Below, one piece after another: positions 1-7,511 of a stretch of DNA of 55,490 bases. Below the pieces are notes generated by a model that made no database searches, was not told the origin of the DNA, and saw nothing but the letters and a program-made list of their open reading frames with translations. The stretch is from Saccharofermentans sp. (GTDB taxonomy: Bacteria > Bacillota > Clostridia > Saccharofermentanales > Saccharofermentanaceae). The stretch spans positions 1 to 55,490 of the forward strand of contig JAILNR010000053.1 in the NCBI GenBank assembly GCA_024691325.1. The letters run 5' to 3'. The stretch's first letter is position 1. Each line of letters begins with the position of its first letter. A program made the position numbers and the translations under genes.

Positions 1-7
1 CCTTCAT
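1..7 (-). CDS. Start of a gene running off the left edge (first two codons only)
   Basis: An ATG at 7-5 on the minus strand follows a GGGAGG ribosome-binding site at 18-23 with a 10-base spacer, and the frame leaves the window after Met-Lys. No product can be read. In Tn916/ICEBs1-type elements the gene after the FtsK-like coupling protein is the relaxase/replication initiator, so that is the positional expectation only. An extended -10 promoter at 196-201 and the tandem-repeat array lie in its leader. Confidence 0.45.
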
Positions 8-50
8 TTTTTTGTTACCTCCCTATGTTTATGGTGTATGGTGTACCTCT

Positions 51-176
51 GGTCAATGATAAGGAATGATAAGGAATGATAAGGAATGATAAGGAATGAT
101 AAGGAATGATAAGGAATGATAAGGAATGATAAGGAATGATAAGGAATGATAAGGAATGATAACATTATCATTGACC
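51..176. repeat. 12-bp inverted repeat enclosing the tandem array
   Basis: GGTCAATGATAA at 51-62 is exactly repeated in inverted form as TTATCATTGACC at 165-176. The right arm also pairs with the last tandem unit: AATGATAA (155-162), a CA spacer, then TTATCATT (165-172). One arm could therefore fold with the distant partner or with the core of any of the ten repeats. The place between coupling-protein gene and next gene matches oriT in Tn916 and ICEBs1; origin function here is inference. Confidence 0.85.
61..160. repeat. Ten perfect tandem copies of a 10-bp unit (AAGGAATGAT)
   Basis: Ten identical copies of AAGGAATGAT lie end to end. The preceding decamer GGTCAATGAT (51-60) is a diverged unit. 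The array sits between the FtsK-like gene and the next gene of the element, inside the predicted leader of the latter. There are no spacers, so it is not CRISPR. Iterons of a replication or transfer origin, or a length-variable leader element, are the likeliest readings. Confidence 0.95.
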
Positions 177-195
177 TCGCGCCCATATATTAGGG

Positions 196-201
196 ATTAT
201 A
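196..201 (-). promoter_or_regulatory. Extended -10 promoter reading into the repeat leader
   Basis: The minus strand reads TGGTATAAT: a consensus -10 (TATAAT, 196-201) with an extended TGn. No convincing -35 is present. Transcription would start near 189, cross the inverted repeat and tandem array, and reach the gene whose ATG is at 7-5. Confidence 0.5.
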
Positions 202-256
202 CCACACGCAGTTTTTCATAGGTGTATATGTACCCCTCATAAAAGAGAATTGGCGC

Positions 257-1513
257 TTAATCCTTGCGGACCGCGCCAATTACTTCATTGAGGTTATATA
301 TATCTTTTACAAGAGGCACTCGCAAAATGGAAACCTTGTCAAGTTGAATTAGTCCTTCACCTCTGTTATACATCACATCTGAATAGGGTATATGAATGCC
401 TGTACCAAATGTTGCGGTTAGAATATTTGACTGGGCTTTGCCTAATAGTATCTTTGTCAAATTGCTTCTTGTGGTGGAGTTTATATTTTCTGTGCCGGCG
501 GATTGCATTACCAGTATGAGATGAATTCCGCTTTGTCTTGCTAATACAGAGAGATTTTTAACGATTCTTTCAATCTCGTCCTTATCTTTTTTATCAACAG
601 AATTAATCAAAGAAATATATTCTTCTATTACAATCAGTTTTGGATTCAACCCAATATCAACCGCGGTAACAGTTGGGTTGGAAGCTAATGCATTTTCAAG
701 TTCTTGCATTCTTGTATACATTTCTTCTTCAACGGAGCGTAACATATCAAGAATATCGGTCTTGTCATAGACATATTCTGCAAAAGGTTTATATAGCCCA
801 TAAGTACGCTTTATATCACATATTACAACCTCGAATTCTTTTGCTATAGCCTGAATAATTAGTTGATTTGTCAAAACGGTTTTTCCTGAACCAGAGCTTC
901 CTGAAATTAAGAGGTGCGGATATTCTTCAAGATTGATAATGTGCTTCCTGTCAATGTATAGTTCCATTAATGAACAAGTGCTTATAGTCTTCAGATAATC
1001 TTCAAGACAATAGATTTCAGCTTCATAATATTTCATATCCTCATATCTGATAATCAGGTGGTTCCCATCTTTTGAAAAAAAATATTCCTCGACAACAAAT
1101 CGTTGGGGGAGAGCAGTATTAAAAGAATCCAGGTATTGTTCTACAGTTTTCCTTATTTTAAGATTCTTAATCTTTATCTTTATAATTCCATCTCTGACCC
1201 TAATTGGGGGGACAACAACAAATACCTTGTTCTCGATTATTCGATATGCACCGATAGAAATGAGATTGTCCTCAACGGAGTTTCTTATGATTGTATTTCT
1301 TATCCACGCTATAATTCCTCGGTTTATGATTGCTATCATTGTTAACCAAACAACAATAATGCACAATAATGTTCCAATAGCTCTACTGCAAAAAGCATCT
1401 AATATAGGAAAGTGTAATAAGTAGGCGTTGGCTATATGCGCCCCTATAATTAAGAGAGCGCATACAACCATCATTGCATTAATGAGCCTGTAGTAATATC
1501 TACGTCTGCTCAT
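257..1513 (-). CDS. FtsK/SpoIIIE-like DNA translocase (conjugative coupling protein)
   Basis: A 418-residue ATPase of the FtsK/HerA fold, resembling the coupling proteins of Tn916-like elements (Orf21, ConQ), which deliver relaxase-bound DNA to the mating channel. Two N-terminal membrane helices span about residues 10-33 and 45-70. The Walker A motif GSSGSGKT lies near residue 205 and a Walker B-like segment (LIVIEEY) near 294. The ATG at 1513 is preferred over an upstream TTG at 1573 because it forms an ATGA overlap with the stop of the preceding gene. Base composition is visibly AT-richer than the chromosomal genes to the right, which fits an acquired element. A plasmid or phage translocase is possible but less likely beside a tRNA junction. 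Confidence 0.85.
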   Translation of the reverse strand: MSRRRYYYRLINAMMVVCALLIIGAHIANAYLLHFPILDAFCSRAIGTLLCIIVVWLTMIAIINRGIIAWIRNTIIRNSVEDNLISIGAYRIIENKVFVVVPPIRVRDGIIKIKIKNLKIRKTVEQYLDSFNTALPQRFVVEEYFFSKDGNHLIIRYEDMKYYEAEIYCLEDYLKTISTCSLMELYIDRKHIINLEEYPHLLISGSSGSGKTVLTNQLIIQAIAKEFEVVICDIKRTYGLYKPFAEYVYDKTDILDMLRSVEEEMYTRMQELENALASNPTVTAVDIGLNPKLIVIEEYISLINSVDKKDKDEIERIVKNLSVLARQSGIHLILVMQSAGTENINSTTRSNLTKILLGKAQSNILTATFGTGIHIPYSDVMYNRGEGLIQLDKVSILRVPLVKDIYNLNEVIGAVRKD

Positions 1514-1875
1514 TTCTTTGCAATCTCCGCCTCGACACTGAGTTGTGAACTGTAATCTCCCCAAACCGTGCAACGACCGATGCTCTTAAATATTACTTCA
1601 TCACCAGTCTTAAACTTATTAACGGCACTTTCCTCTTTCTCGTTAATAAGATGTGCACTGAATTTTTCGTACAAATTGTTAATGCTGGGGTCGCCATAAT
1701 TAGTATGGTCTTCGATGATAACAATTGTAACCGTTACACATCCACGCTTTTCGTTATATTTCACAGACTGCACAACGAATCGTTTGCCTGCCTGAAAAGC
1801 GCCAAAGTCGAAATTCTGAAATAAAGGTAACTTCCTCGTAAGCTTTCCTCCTTTTAATTTGAAGCTATTTACCAA
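1510..1875 (-). CDS. Small mobile-element protein preceding the FtsK-like gene
   Basis: A 121-residue soluble protein with no signal peptide or membrane helix. Its pattern (KRFVVQSV, IEDHTNYGDPSINNLYEKF, then GDEVIF and WGDYSSQLSVEAE) looks like small beta-rich proteins commonly found just ahead of FtsK-like genes in Firmicute conjugative elements; this family link is from memory and unverified. The only start is TTG at 1875-1873, since a TGA lies two codons upstream. GAGG sits 10 bases before it, inside an 8-codon leader ORF whose stop overlaps this start. The stop overlaps the FtsK-like ATG by four bases, so the two are co-translated. Confidence 0.7.
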   Translation of the reverse strand: MVNSFKLKGGKLTRKLPLFQNFDFGAFQAGKRFVVQSVKYNEKRGCVTVTIVIIEDHTNYGDPSINNLYEKFSAHLINEKEESAVNKFKTGDEVIFKSIGRCTVWGDYSSQLSVEAEIAKK

Positions 1876-1895
1876 TAATCAGATGCCTCAAGCAT
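1869..1895 (-). CDS. Putative 8-codon leader peptide (MLEASDYW)
   Basis: A strong AAAGGAGGTGATG ribosome-binding site precedes ATG at 1895-1893. The frame encodes eight residues and stops with TAA at 1871-1869, overlapping the TTG start of the downstream protein. The start codon lies in the loop of a GATGCC/GGCATC hairpin (1883-1888 with 1897-1902). The best ribosome-binding site here serves this mini-ORF, so it probably drives the weak TTG gene by translational coupling. Confidence 0.5.
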   Translation of the reverse strand: MLEASDYW

Positions 1896-2180
1896 AGGCA
1901 TCACCTCCTTTCTCGGTCCGTCTTATGATTAAATAGTTCATAATCGGAGTAGGGGAAAAAAGGTACAAAAACGCTAAAGCAGAGTAATTGCAGTGCTTTT
2001 GAGGGATAATTGATTGAAAACCTGATAAGTAAAAAAATACGGTCAGCAAAAACTGACCGTAATTATGGGCGTGGCTAATCGAATTTGTCGTAAAAATGTC
2101 GTAAATGACACTTTTTATAGTTGCTACAGAACCTTGAAAGCCCTGTAAATACTGACTTCTTACGACGCCCGTTTGAATAT
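1876..2180. other. Terminal segment of the mobile element next to tRNA-Ser
   Basis: About 300 bases with no convincing gene apart from the leader ORF. It holds a minus-strand terminator hairpin (2031-2060), two direct copies of TGTCGTAAA (2086-2094, 2097-2105) and an inverted TTACGAC at 2160-2166 that could be integrase arm-binding sites. The segment ends at the CCA end of tRNA-Ser, where tyrosine integrases commonly insert. The integrase gene is not in the window. Confidence 0.45.
2031..2060 (-). terminator. Rho-independent terminator, minus strand
   Basis: ACGGTCAG (2039-2046) pairs perfectly with CTGACCGT (2053-2060) across a six-base loop, and an A-run at 2031-2038 gives a U-tract on the minus strand. 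It would end transcripts coming out of tRNA-Ser before they enter the element. Confidence 0.75.
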
Positions 2181-2271
2181 TGGCGGAGATGGAGGGAGTC
2201 GAACCCTCGCGCGAGTTGCCCCGCCTAAAGCTTTAGCAAAGCCTCCCCTTCGGCCTCTTGGGTACATCTCC
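2181..2271 (-). tRNA. tRNA-Ser (GCU anticodon)
   Basis: The acceptor stem GGAGATG/CATCTCC closes the molecule, with a G discriminator and an encoded CCA (2183-2181). The anticodon loop is TTGCTAA on a five-pair stem with one G-T pair, giving anticodon GCU. A long variable arm marks it as class II, and the T arm is GAGGG-TTCGACT-CCCTC. Read on the minus strand, its 3' end faces the mobile element, so the 3' half is the likely attachment site. A TAATAT box at 2301-2306 is a plausible -10. Confidence 0.97.
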
Positions 2272-2389
2272 GAATGCGCATTCCTTTTGAATGCTCGAAT
2301 ATATTACCATAAGAAGCCAATGTTTGCCACAGAAAAGTATCGTAACTTTTTGACACGACAATCCGGGCAGTAAATGATAATATGTCCCT

Positions 2390-3070
2390 ATGAATTTTAT
2401 AGAGAGTATTAAATCCTCCAAGGCGCTGAACCGCGACCACATGACACTGCGCGTGATACTGACTGTATTCGGCGTTCTTTTGTGTGGCGTGGCGGTTGGG
2501 TTTTCGAGATATGCGGCCTTCGGTGTCGATCCCTTCACGGTATTGATGTCAGGACTCGATGCTCTCATCCCCATAAGATACGGAACACTTTATGTTATCG
2601 TTAACGCTGTGCTTCTTCTGTTCAGCCTCATCTTTGACCGCCACTATATAGGTCTTGGCACGATCATCAATCTGTTTTTCCTGGGCTACGTCACCGAGTT
2701 TACACATAAGATCCTGTCTGATCTGTTCCCGACGCCGTACATCGGCATAAGGATCGTGGTACTTATCCTGGGCATCCTTCTTATCTGCATTGCACTTGCG
2801 CTTTACATGACAGCTGATCTCGGTGTCTCGACCTACGATGCCGTGGCGCTTATCATCGTTAACACCTGGCATATCGGTAAATTCGGTTACATGAGGATCA
2901 TAACCGACATCACCGTTATCGTACTCGGCATCATTTGCTACGCGTTTACGGGAAACTCCCTTGCCGGTCTTACAGCATTCATCGGTATCGGCACCATCAT
3001 CACGGCGTTCTTCATGGGACCGTTCGTGGAATTCATCAGCAACAGGTTTATCAAGAAACTCTTTAAGTAA
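2390..3070 (+). CDS. YczE/YyaS/YitT-family membrane protein
   Basis: A 226-residue integral membrane protein with about five or six hydrophobic helices, recognised by its N-terminal half (GVAVGFSRYAAFGVDPF, then SGLD and GTLYVIVNAVLL). The family is widespread in Firmicutes and its role is not settled; transport is assumed. The ATG has no ribosome-binding site: TAATAT at 2378-2383 ends six bases before it and a TTGACA lies at 2350-2355, so the message probably starts at or very near the ATG. Its end overlaps the convergent EamA gene by 8 bases. Confidence 0.85.
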   Translation: MNFIESIKSSKALNRDHMTLRVILTVFGVLLCGVAVGFSRYAAFGVDPFTVLMSGLDALIPIRYGTLYVIVNAVLLLFSLIFDRHYIGLGTIINLFFLGYVTEFTHKILSDLFPTPYIGIRIVVLILGILLICIALALYMTADLGVSTYDAVALIIVNTWHIGKFGYMRIITDITVIVLGIICYAFTGNSLAGLTAFIGIGTIITAFFMGPFVEFISNRFIKKLFK

Positions 3071-3947
3071 GTTCCCTGCCGGGAAGTTTAATGTTAAGAA
3101 GCACAATTGCCCCTAACACCATTACTATGCCCAGAAGCGACCACAAGCTCGGTATCTCGTTAAATATGCAAATACCTACGACCGATGCAGTGACAGGTTC
3201 TATGGAAGCGATAACCGATGCCTTGCCGTTCTCAAGTCCCGTGAGCGAATAAGTATAAAGAAGATACGGCACAAAGCATGTAACTATACCCGCTGCAAGA
3301 CACCATGCAAGTGCGGGAGCAGATGAGAACATTGCCGTCACTGAAGGAGCCGGATTCCAGATCAAAGCCGCCCCCGCAGATGCGAGCAGACATGAGTAAA
3401 AGTTAATCGTGTTGCTGCTGTATCCGCGGTCGAGAGCGAATCTTGAGAAGATAGTGTAAAACGCATATCCCACTCCGGAACCGACTCCGAACAAAAGGCC
3501 TTTAAGCGTTATGGCAACTCCGCCTGCGATGCCAGACACAAGGCAGCACCCTGCGAAAGATAACAAAACAGCGACCACCTTAACAGGCGTGATCTTCTCT
3601 TTGAAAAGCACCGCGGAGATTATCGTAACCACGGAAGGCGCGATATAAAGAAGTATCGCGGCAGCAGAAAGGCTCATCATGGAGATCGCGTTGAAATAAC
3701 AGAAGGTAAAGAACAGCAAACTTAATAGTCCGGAGCCGATAAAGCACCACGCATCTTTAAGTCTGATCTTAAAAGTCTTAGGATCTTTAAGAAGCATGAG
3801 CAGCGCGAAAGAAATAGCAGCAACACCACACCTAAGGATGATAGCGCCTTCAGTGCCAATTCCGTAATTATTGAGATTTCTTGTAAAGAATCCCATGAAG
3901 CCCCAGCAGATTCCTGCCGTAAGGACCGCTGCAATATACTTTCTCAC
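3063..3947 (-). CDS. EamA/DMT-superfamily transporter
   Basis: A 294-residue protein with the ten-helix, two-repeat pattern of drug/metabolite exporters (EamA domains about residues 5-135 and 148-288). The first repeat opens AGICWGFMGFFTRNL and the second ends with a conserved-type EPVTASVVGICIFNEIPS segment. Start is GTG at 3947 behind AGGGGGTGACAA. Substrate unknown. It converges with the YczE gene. Confidence 0.88.
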   Translation of the reverse strand: MRKYIAAVLTAGICWGFMGFFTRNLNNYGIGTEGAIILRCGVAAISFALLMLLKDPKTFKIRLKDAWCFIGSGLLSLLFFTFCYFNAISMMSLSAAAILLYIAPSVVTIISAVLFKEKITPVKVVAVLLSFAGCCLVSGIAGGVAITLKGLLFGVGSGVGYAFYTIFSRFALDRGYSSNTINFYSCLLASAGAALIWNPAPSVTAMFSSAPALAWCLAAGIVTCFVPYLLYTYSLTGLENGKASVIASIEPVTASVVGICIFNEIPSLWSLLGIVMVLGAIVLLNIKLPGRELT

Positions 3948-4009
3948 TTGTCACCCCCTCAAAGACTTTTACGGTTCGTAATTATATCACTTCCGCGGAT
4001 TACGGGCAT

Positions 4010-4038
4010 AAAAAGAGGCTGCCCGTGAAGGCAGCCTC
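4010..4038 (-). terminator. Rho-independent terminator after the 632-residue lipoprotein gene
   Basis: GAGGCTGCC (4015-4023) pairs with GGCAGCCTC (4030-4038) across a six-base loop, with a U-run on the minus strand from 4014-4010. It lies 25 bases past the stop of the lipoprotein gene at 4064. Confidence 0.9.
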
Positions 4039-4063
4039 CGGTCAACTGACTGATAATCCTCTA

Positions 4064-5962
4064 TCAGTTCTGTGTTTCTACTGTTGCATAAGCGATAAAG
4101 AGAACGTCCTCATCCAGACCGCCGTCGTTATCTACCTCGTGTATAACGAATACATAATCACCGTCAGCGAGGCTCGAGGGCTCGTATGAGAAGTCGAATG
4201 CATCGTTATTGTCGGTGGAACTGGTAGCAACGATAGTATCTACATACTCGCCATCCACATATACATCGCAGTAAGATGAAGCACCACGGTCATAGTAGTC
4301 CCATGTTCTTGCTGTGAAGTCGACAGCTCCTCTGTTGGATGCATAAACATCCTCATCATCAAGCCAGTTTCCGTTACCATCTGTGAAGTGGAAAGAATAT
4401 GCATCGTCAGACACCTCATCTGCCGTCATAGACTCGCCGAATGCAGGAGCATCCCCGGGTGTTACATTAACTGCGGGAGCACCTTCACCAAGGACAACCA
4501 ACTCAAGCTTACAAAGTACGCTTGAAGAAGAATCGGCATCGTAGACCGTAACAACATAGTTTCCGGACATATCATCAGCGAATGCGGGGATCAATATCTC
4601 GATATGATCCTCCATGTCATCAGGCATAGGATAACTGCCGGTGATAGCGGCATCTGAACCGTCAACACTTACTTCGTAGTTGAATACTGTACCCTCGTCA
4701 TAGTAACCCCATGTAACGACAGTTAATTCGATACCTGCTGTTGTTAATGAAGCGTTGTAGCTATAAAGATCATCACCGTAGTCAACAACATTGATTGTGA
4801 CATCATCACCGGTTGGGACGCTGGATGAGCCGCCGCCCATTAAATTATCTACATCACTCTGTGACATTCTTCCCTGATCAACAAGATACTGGAATGTAGC
4901 CTGCTGAAGTTCTTCAGAATCCATGTAGTCGGAGATATCAAAATCTGTATCAAACATGAAGTCGTCAGCGGGATCTACGAGCAGATTACCTGCTTCATCA
5001 GCTGTTACTACTAATGATGATGAATAAGGGATAGGATTTCCTGTCTGAATAGCACTTCCGATAAACTGGAAGAATTCGTTCATTGCATCCTCTTCGCTTA
5101 CATCACCGAGGATAGAGTATCCGACTACATCAGCCATTACAGGTGCAGCAGCATTTGTATCAGAGAAAGCAGCCTCTATGGACGACTCAACATCAGGAGC
5201 AGTACCGGTAATGGAAACTGTGATGGAATCGTCTGTAGTTTCAGTAACTTCGGAAGTGTACTCAAGGTTGCCGTAGTAAGAAGTCATTACAGACTCTATT
5301 GCATCTCCGTAAGTATCCATACCTTCCTGGAATTCTTCGAATTCAGTATCAGTATTGCTCATAGCATAAGCGCTCTCGAAGTCGCCGTCTCTTAAGTACT
5401 GAATGAATGTATCGACTGCCTCGATAGCACCTGCCTCAGACAAGCCTCCAAACTCACATGAATCTGCAACGCCTGTGATGAAGTCATAGAAATCCTGGGT
5501 GGAATCAGCTGCAATAAGCCAGTCTTCTCCATCCTTAACAAAGTCGAGGTTTACTTCTTCGTCAGTTGTGTCTTCGATATCTGCAATCGCATCAACATAC
5601 TCCTCGAAGGTGTAACCCTCTTCATTAATGGACTCCACATCAGGCATGGTGATAACGACCGAAGCGCTTCCCTCGTCCTTATTGACCTCGATGTCCTGAA
5701 CCTCAAACTCTGAAGCCGACAGGATAGCACCGATCAGCTCACTTTGCTGGTCCGTAAGCTCAGCGGACTGGAAGTAATCTTCCTCATCCTCAACGAGCTT
5801 CTTTGATTTGTCGAGTTTACCATCGCGGATAGCTTCCACATAACTGATAGCAGCATCTTCGATAGCAGACTTGTCCTTACCGCCCAGAAGTGCGCAACCG
5901 CTGAACGAAGAAGCAAGTACTGCTACTGCAGTGATAAGCCCTAAAGCCTTTCTCCTCTTCAT
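4064..5962 (-). CDS. Secreted lipoprotein, paralogue family, with duplicated C-terminal module
   Basis: A 632-residue predicted lipoprotein: positive N-terminus, hydrophobic core and lipobox FSGC put the mature start at Cys about residue 20. Two helical/beta repeats follow, with the family marks WLIAADST and TGTAPD and a C-terminal helix MSQSDVDNLM. Beyond residue ~370 are two copies of a beta module, recognisable by TVVTWGYYDEG and TARTWDYYDRG, each followed by a VDG turn. Start is the ATG at 5962, behind AGGAGG; an upstream ATG at 5983 lacks a site. The gene lies 27 bases after a paralogue. Function unknown; extracellular binding or stress sensing is guesswork. Confidence 0.8.
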   Translation of the reverse strand: MKRRKALGLITAVAVLASSFSGCALLGGKDKSAIEDAAISYVEAIRDGKLDKSKKLVEDEEDYFQSAELTDQQSELIGAILSASEFEVQDIEVNKDEGSASVVITMPDVESINEEGYTFEEYVDAIADIEDTTDEEVNLDFVKDGEDWLIAADSTQDFYDFITGVADSCEFGGLSEAGAIEAVDTFIQYLRDGDFESAYAMSNTDTEFEEFQEGMDTYGDAIESVMTSYYGNLEYTSEVTETTDDSITVSITGTAPDVESSIEAAFSDTNAAAPVMADVVGYSILGDVSEEDAMNEFFQFIGSAIQTGNPIPYSSSLVVTADEAGNLLVDPADDFMFDTDFDISDYMDSEELQQATFQYLVDQGRMSQSDVDNLMGGGSSSVPTGDDVTINVVDYGDDLYSYNASLTTAGIELTVVTWGYYDEGTVFNYEVSVDGSDAAITGSYPMPDDMEDHIEILIPAFADDMSGNYVVTVYDADSSSSVLCKLELVVLGEGAPAVNVTPGDAPAFGESMTADEVSDDAYSFHFTDGNGNWLDDEDVYASNRGAVDFTARTWDYYDRGASSYCDVYVDGEYVDTIVATSSTDNNDAFDFSYEPSSLADGDYVFVIHEVDNDGGLDEDVLFIAYATVETQN

Positions 5963-5989
5963 AATGAACCTCCTATGTTTCATTTATTA

Positions 5990-7159
5990 TTACTCACCCG
6001 TGTTTTCCGAGATGTAATCTCGGATTGCCTGATACTCTTCCTCAGTTATTCTTTCCTGCTCCACAAGTATATCGAAAGCATTATCCATTGCTTCTTCCTG
6101 GATCTGAGGATCCCCTTCAATGGTATAGAAAGAACCAAGTCCCGTTCCGGTATCAACTTTAAGTTCACCGTCCGTACCCATAACAACAACTACAGTCCTG
6201 TTAAACGGAATAAGATCGGCAGTCTGAATAAAATCACCAAAACGCGTCATCATGTTGTTGCCAAAAGATGCATCTGTATATGTGCCCCTCATCATTCCCT
6301 CTAACATATCCGCATAAAGCTCGGACATAGTAGGAATATCTGCCATCATCGCATCCATTGCGGCCTGCAGATCAGGAGCATATCCGTTTATATTCATAGT
6401 GATCTTGTCTTCGGTTATCTCCGTGAATTCGATATCATAATTAAGTCTCGAGTAATAAACCGCACTCGCTGCACAGTAACCGTCAACACCGTAATCAGCC
6501 GCTGCATTACGAATACCCAGGCTGCTGTAGATGATGTCGTTGTTGTAATTAGTATTAATAGCTGCCGCCTCAGTGAAGTCACCTCTCGCGATGGTATCAA
6601 TATAAGAACGCACGGCATTCTCGGCGTCCTCTTCTGTAAACAAAGCTAACTCGATGTCATCATCAAGAGACAGGAAAAGATTATAAAGAATCTCCGTGGA
6701 TGTCCCGGCAATGACCCAGTCACCGTAAGTGTTCTTCGTCATACTGAATAAGATCGTGCTCTCATATGTCTGAGTGACGCTGTCGATCTTGTCGATAAGC
6801 TGCTCATAGGTCATCCTCTCGTCGCCTAACGGCCTCAGATAAGGCATAACGATCTTTATGCTTACGTTAGCAACCGATGTGGCTATATTGACATCTCCGA
6901 CTTCATAGGAAGTCTTCGAGATGACCTTCGTCATGTACTCGCACTCACGCTCGTCATCGTATATCCTCCCGAAGCTGTCGGCTTCACCCGACACATAAGT
7001 CTTCGACTCATCAAAATCCATCGCCAGCACAGCATCAAAGTAGCCCGTGACCATGCCTGCGATTTCATCTTCATCAGAGTTTGCCGAGCACCCCGTAAGA
7101 CACATTACAGGCGCAGCGAAAATAAAAACGCATAAAAATAGACTGACTATCTTCTTCAT
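5990..7159 (-). CDS. Secreted lipoprotein, paralogue family
   Basis: A 389-residue predicted lipoprotein with lipobox LTGC near residue 24. It carries the same two-repeat body as its neighbours: WVIAGTSTEILYNL ends the first repeat and NGYAPDLQAAMDAM lies in the second. It ends with the short helix ITEEEYQAIRDYI and lacks the extra C-terminal modules of the adjacent gene. Start ATG at 7159 is behind GAGGGG. A TATAAT box at 7188-7193 may start a two-gene transcript with the gene downstream. Function unknown. Confidence 0.78.
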   Translation of the reverse strand: MKKIVSLFLCVFIFAAPVMCLTGCSANSDEDEIAGMVTGYFDAVLAMDFDESKTYVSGEADSFGRIYDDERECEYMTKVISKTSYEVGDVNIATSVANVSIKIVMPYLRPLGDERMTYEQLIDKIDSVTQTYESTILFSMTKNTYGDWVIAGTSTEILYNLFLSLDDDIELALFTEEDAENAVRSYIDTIARGDFTEAAAINTNYNNDIIYSSLGIRNAAADYGVDGYCAASAVYYSRLNYDIEFTEITEDKITMNINGYAPDLQAAMDAMMADIPTMSELYADMLEGMMRGTYTDASFGNNMMTRFGDFIQTADLIPFNRTVVVVMGTDGELKVDTGTGLGSFYTIEGDPQIQEEAMDNAFDILVEQERITEEEYQAIRDYISENTGE

Positions 7160-7187
7160 AACTATCCCCTCAAAGATTCGTCAGACT

Positions 7188-7193
7188 ATTATA
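7188..7193 (-). promoter_or_regulatory. Candidate -10 box for the two-lipoprotein unit
   Basis: TATAAT on the minus strand, 28 bases upstream of the ATG at 7159. The -35 (TTTATC, 17 bases further up) is weak. Confidence 0.4.
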
Positions 7194-7217
7194 AACTATT
7201 TTTGATTATTGATAAAG

Positions 7218-7439
7218 TCAGCTTTTTGCCTTCTGATTCTCAAGATAAGCATTGAGCATCTCGACAGTCTGGTCAACATCCTCCGGTGCAAATCCGTGTA
7301 CATACATAGCCTGCTCAAGGCTCTCGCCGCTTGCTGCCATACAGCCGATGCAGTGCATTCCGAGCTTCATCAGAATTTCCGCAATGCTCTGGTCCTTCTC
7401 GAGGATATCAGTAATCAACATATCTTTTGTAATTTCCAT
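7218..7439 (-). CDS. DUF1858 domain protein
   Basis: A 73-residue protein made of one DUF1858 domain. The sequence MLITDILEKD, then the redox or metal-binding pair HCIGCMAASGESLEQA, is typical. Family members are small CxxC proteins, sometimes fused to hybrid-cluster or redox enzymes; a thiol/metal role is inferred. Start is behind GGAGGCATAAC. It has its own TATAAT box at 7463-7468. Confidence 0.88.
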   Translation of the reverse strand: MEITKDMLITDILEKDQSIAEILMKLGMHCIGCMAASGESLEQAMYVHGFAPEDVDQTVEMLNAYLENQKAKS

Positions 7440-7456
7440 GTTATGCCTCCTTTTCC

Positions 7457-7477
7457 ACGCCTATTATATAACGGCGT
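7457..7477 (-). promoter_or_regulatory. TATAAT box inside an ACGCC/GGCGT dyad
   Basis: TATAAT at 7463-7468 on the minus strand lies 24 bases from the DUF1858 start. It is bracketed by the inverted repeat ACGCC (7457-7461) and GGCGT (7473-7477), a layout expected for an operator over the -10. The -35 is weak. Confidence 0.4.
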
Positions 7478-7511
7478 TATCTATTCGGAAACCCCCAATT
7501 TATCCTTGAGG

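Noticed and set aside
61..160. CRISPR array
   Set aside because: Units are 10 bp and contiguous, with no spacers and no cas genes.
4..186. Open frame of 60 codons on the minus strand across the tandem repeats
   Set aside because: It merely translates the 10-bp unit into a 10-residue repeat; no ribosome-binding site and it ends at the window edge just before the properly signalled ATG at position 7.
2549..3106. 185-codon minus-strand frame opposite the YczE gene
   Set aside because: Charged, low-complexity composition, no ribosome-binding site; antisense shadow of a clear membrane protein gene.
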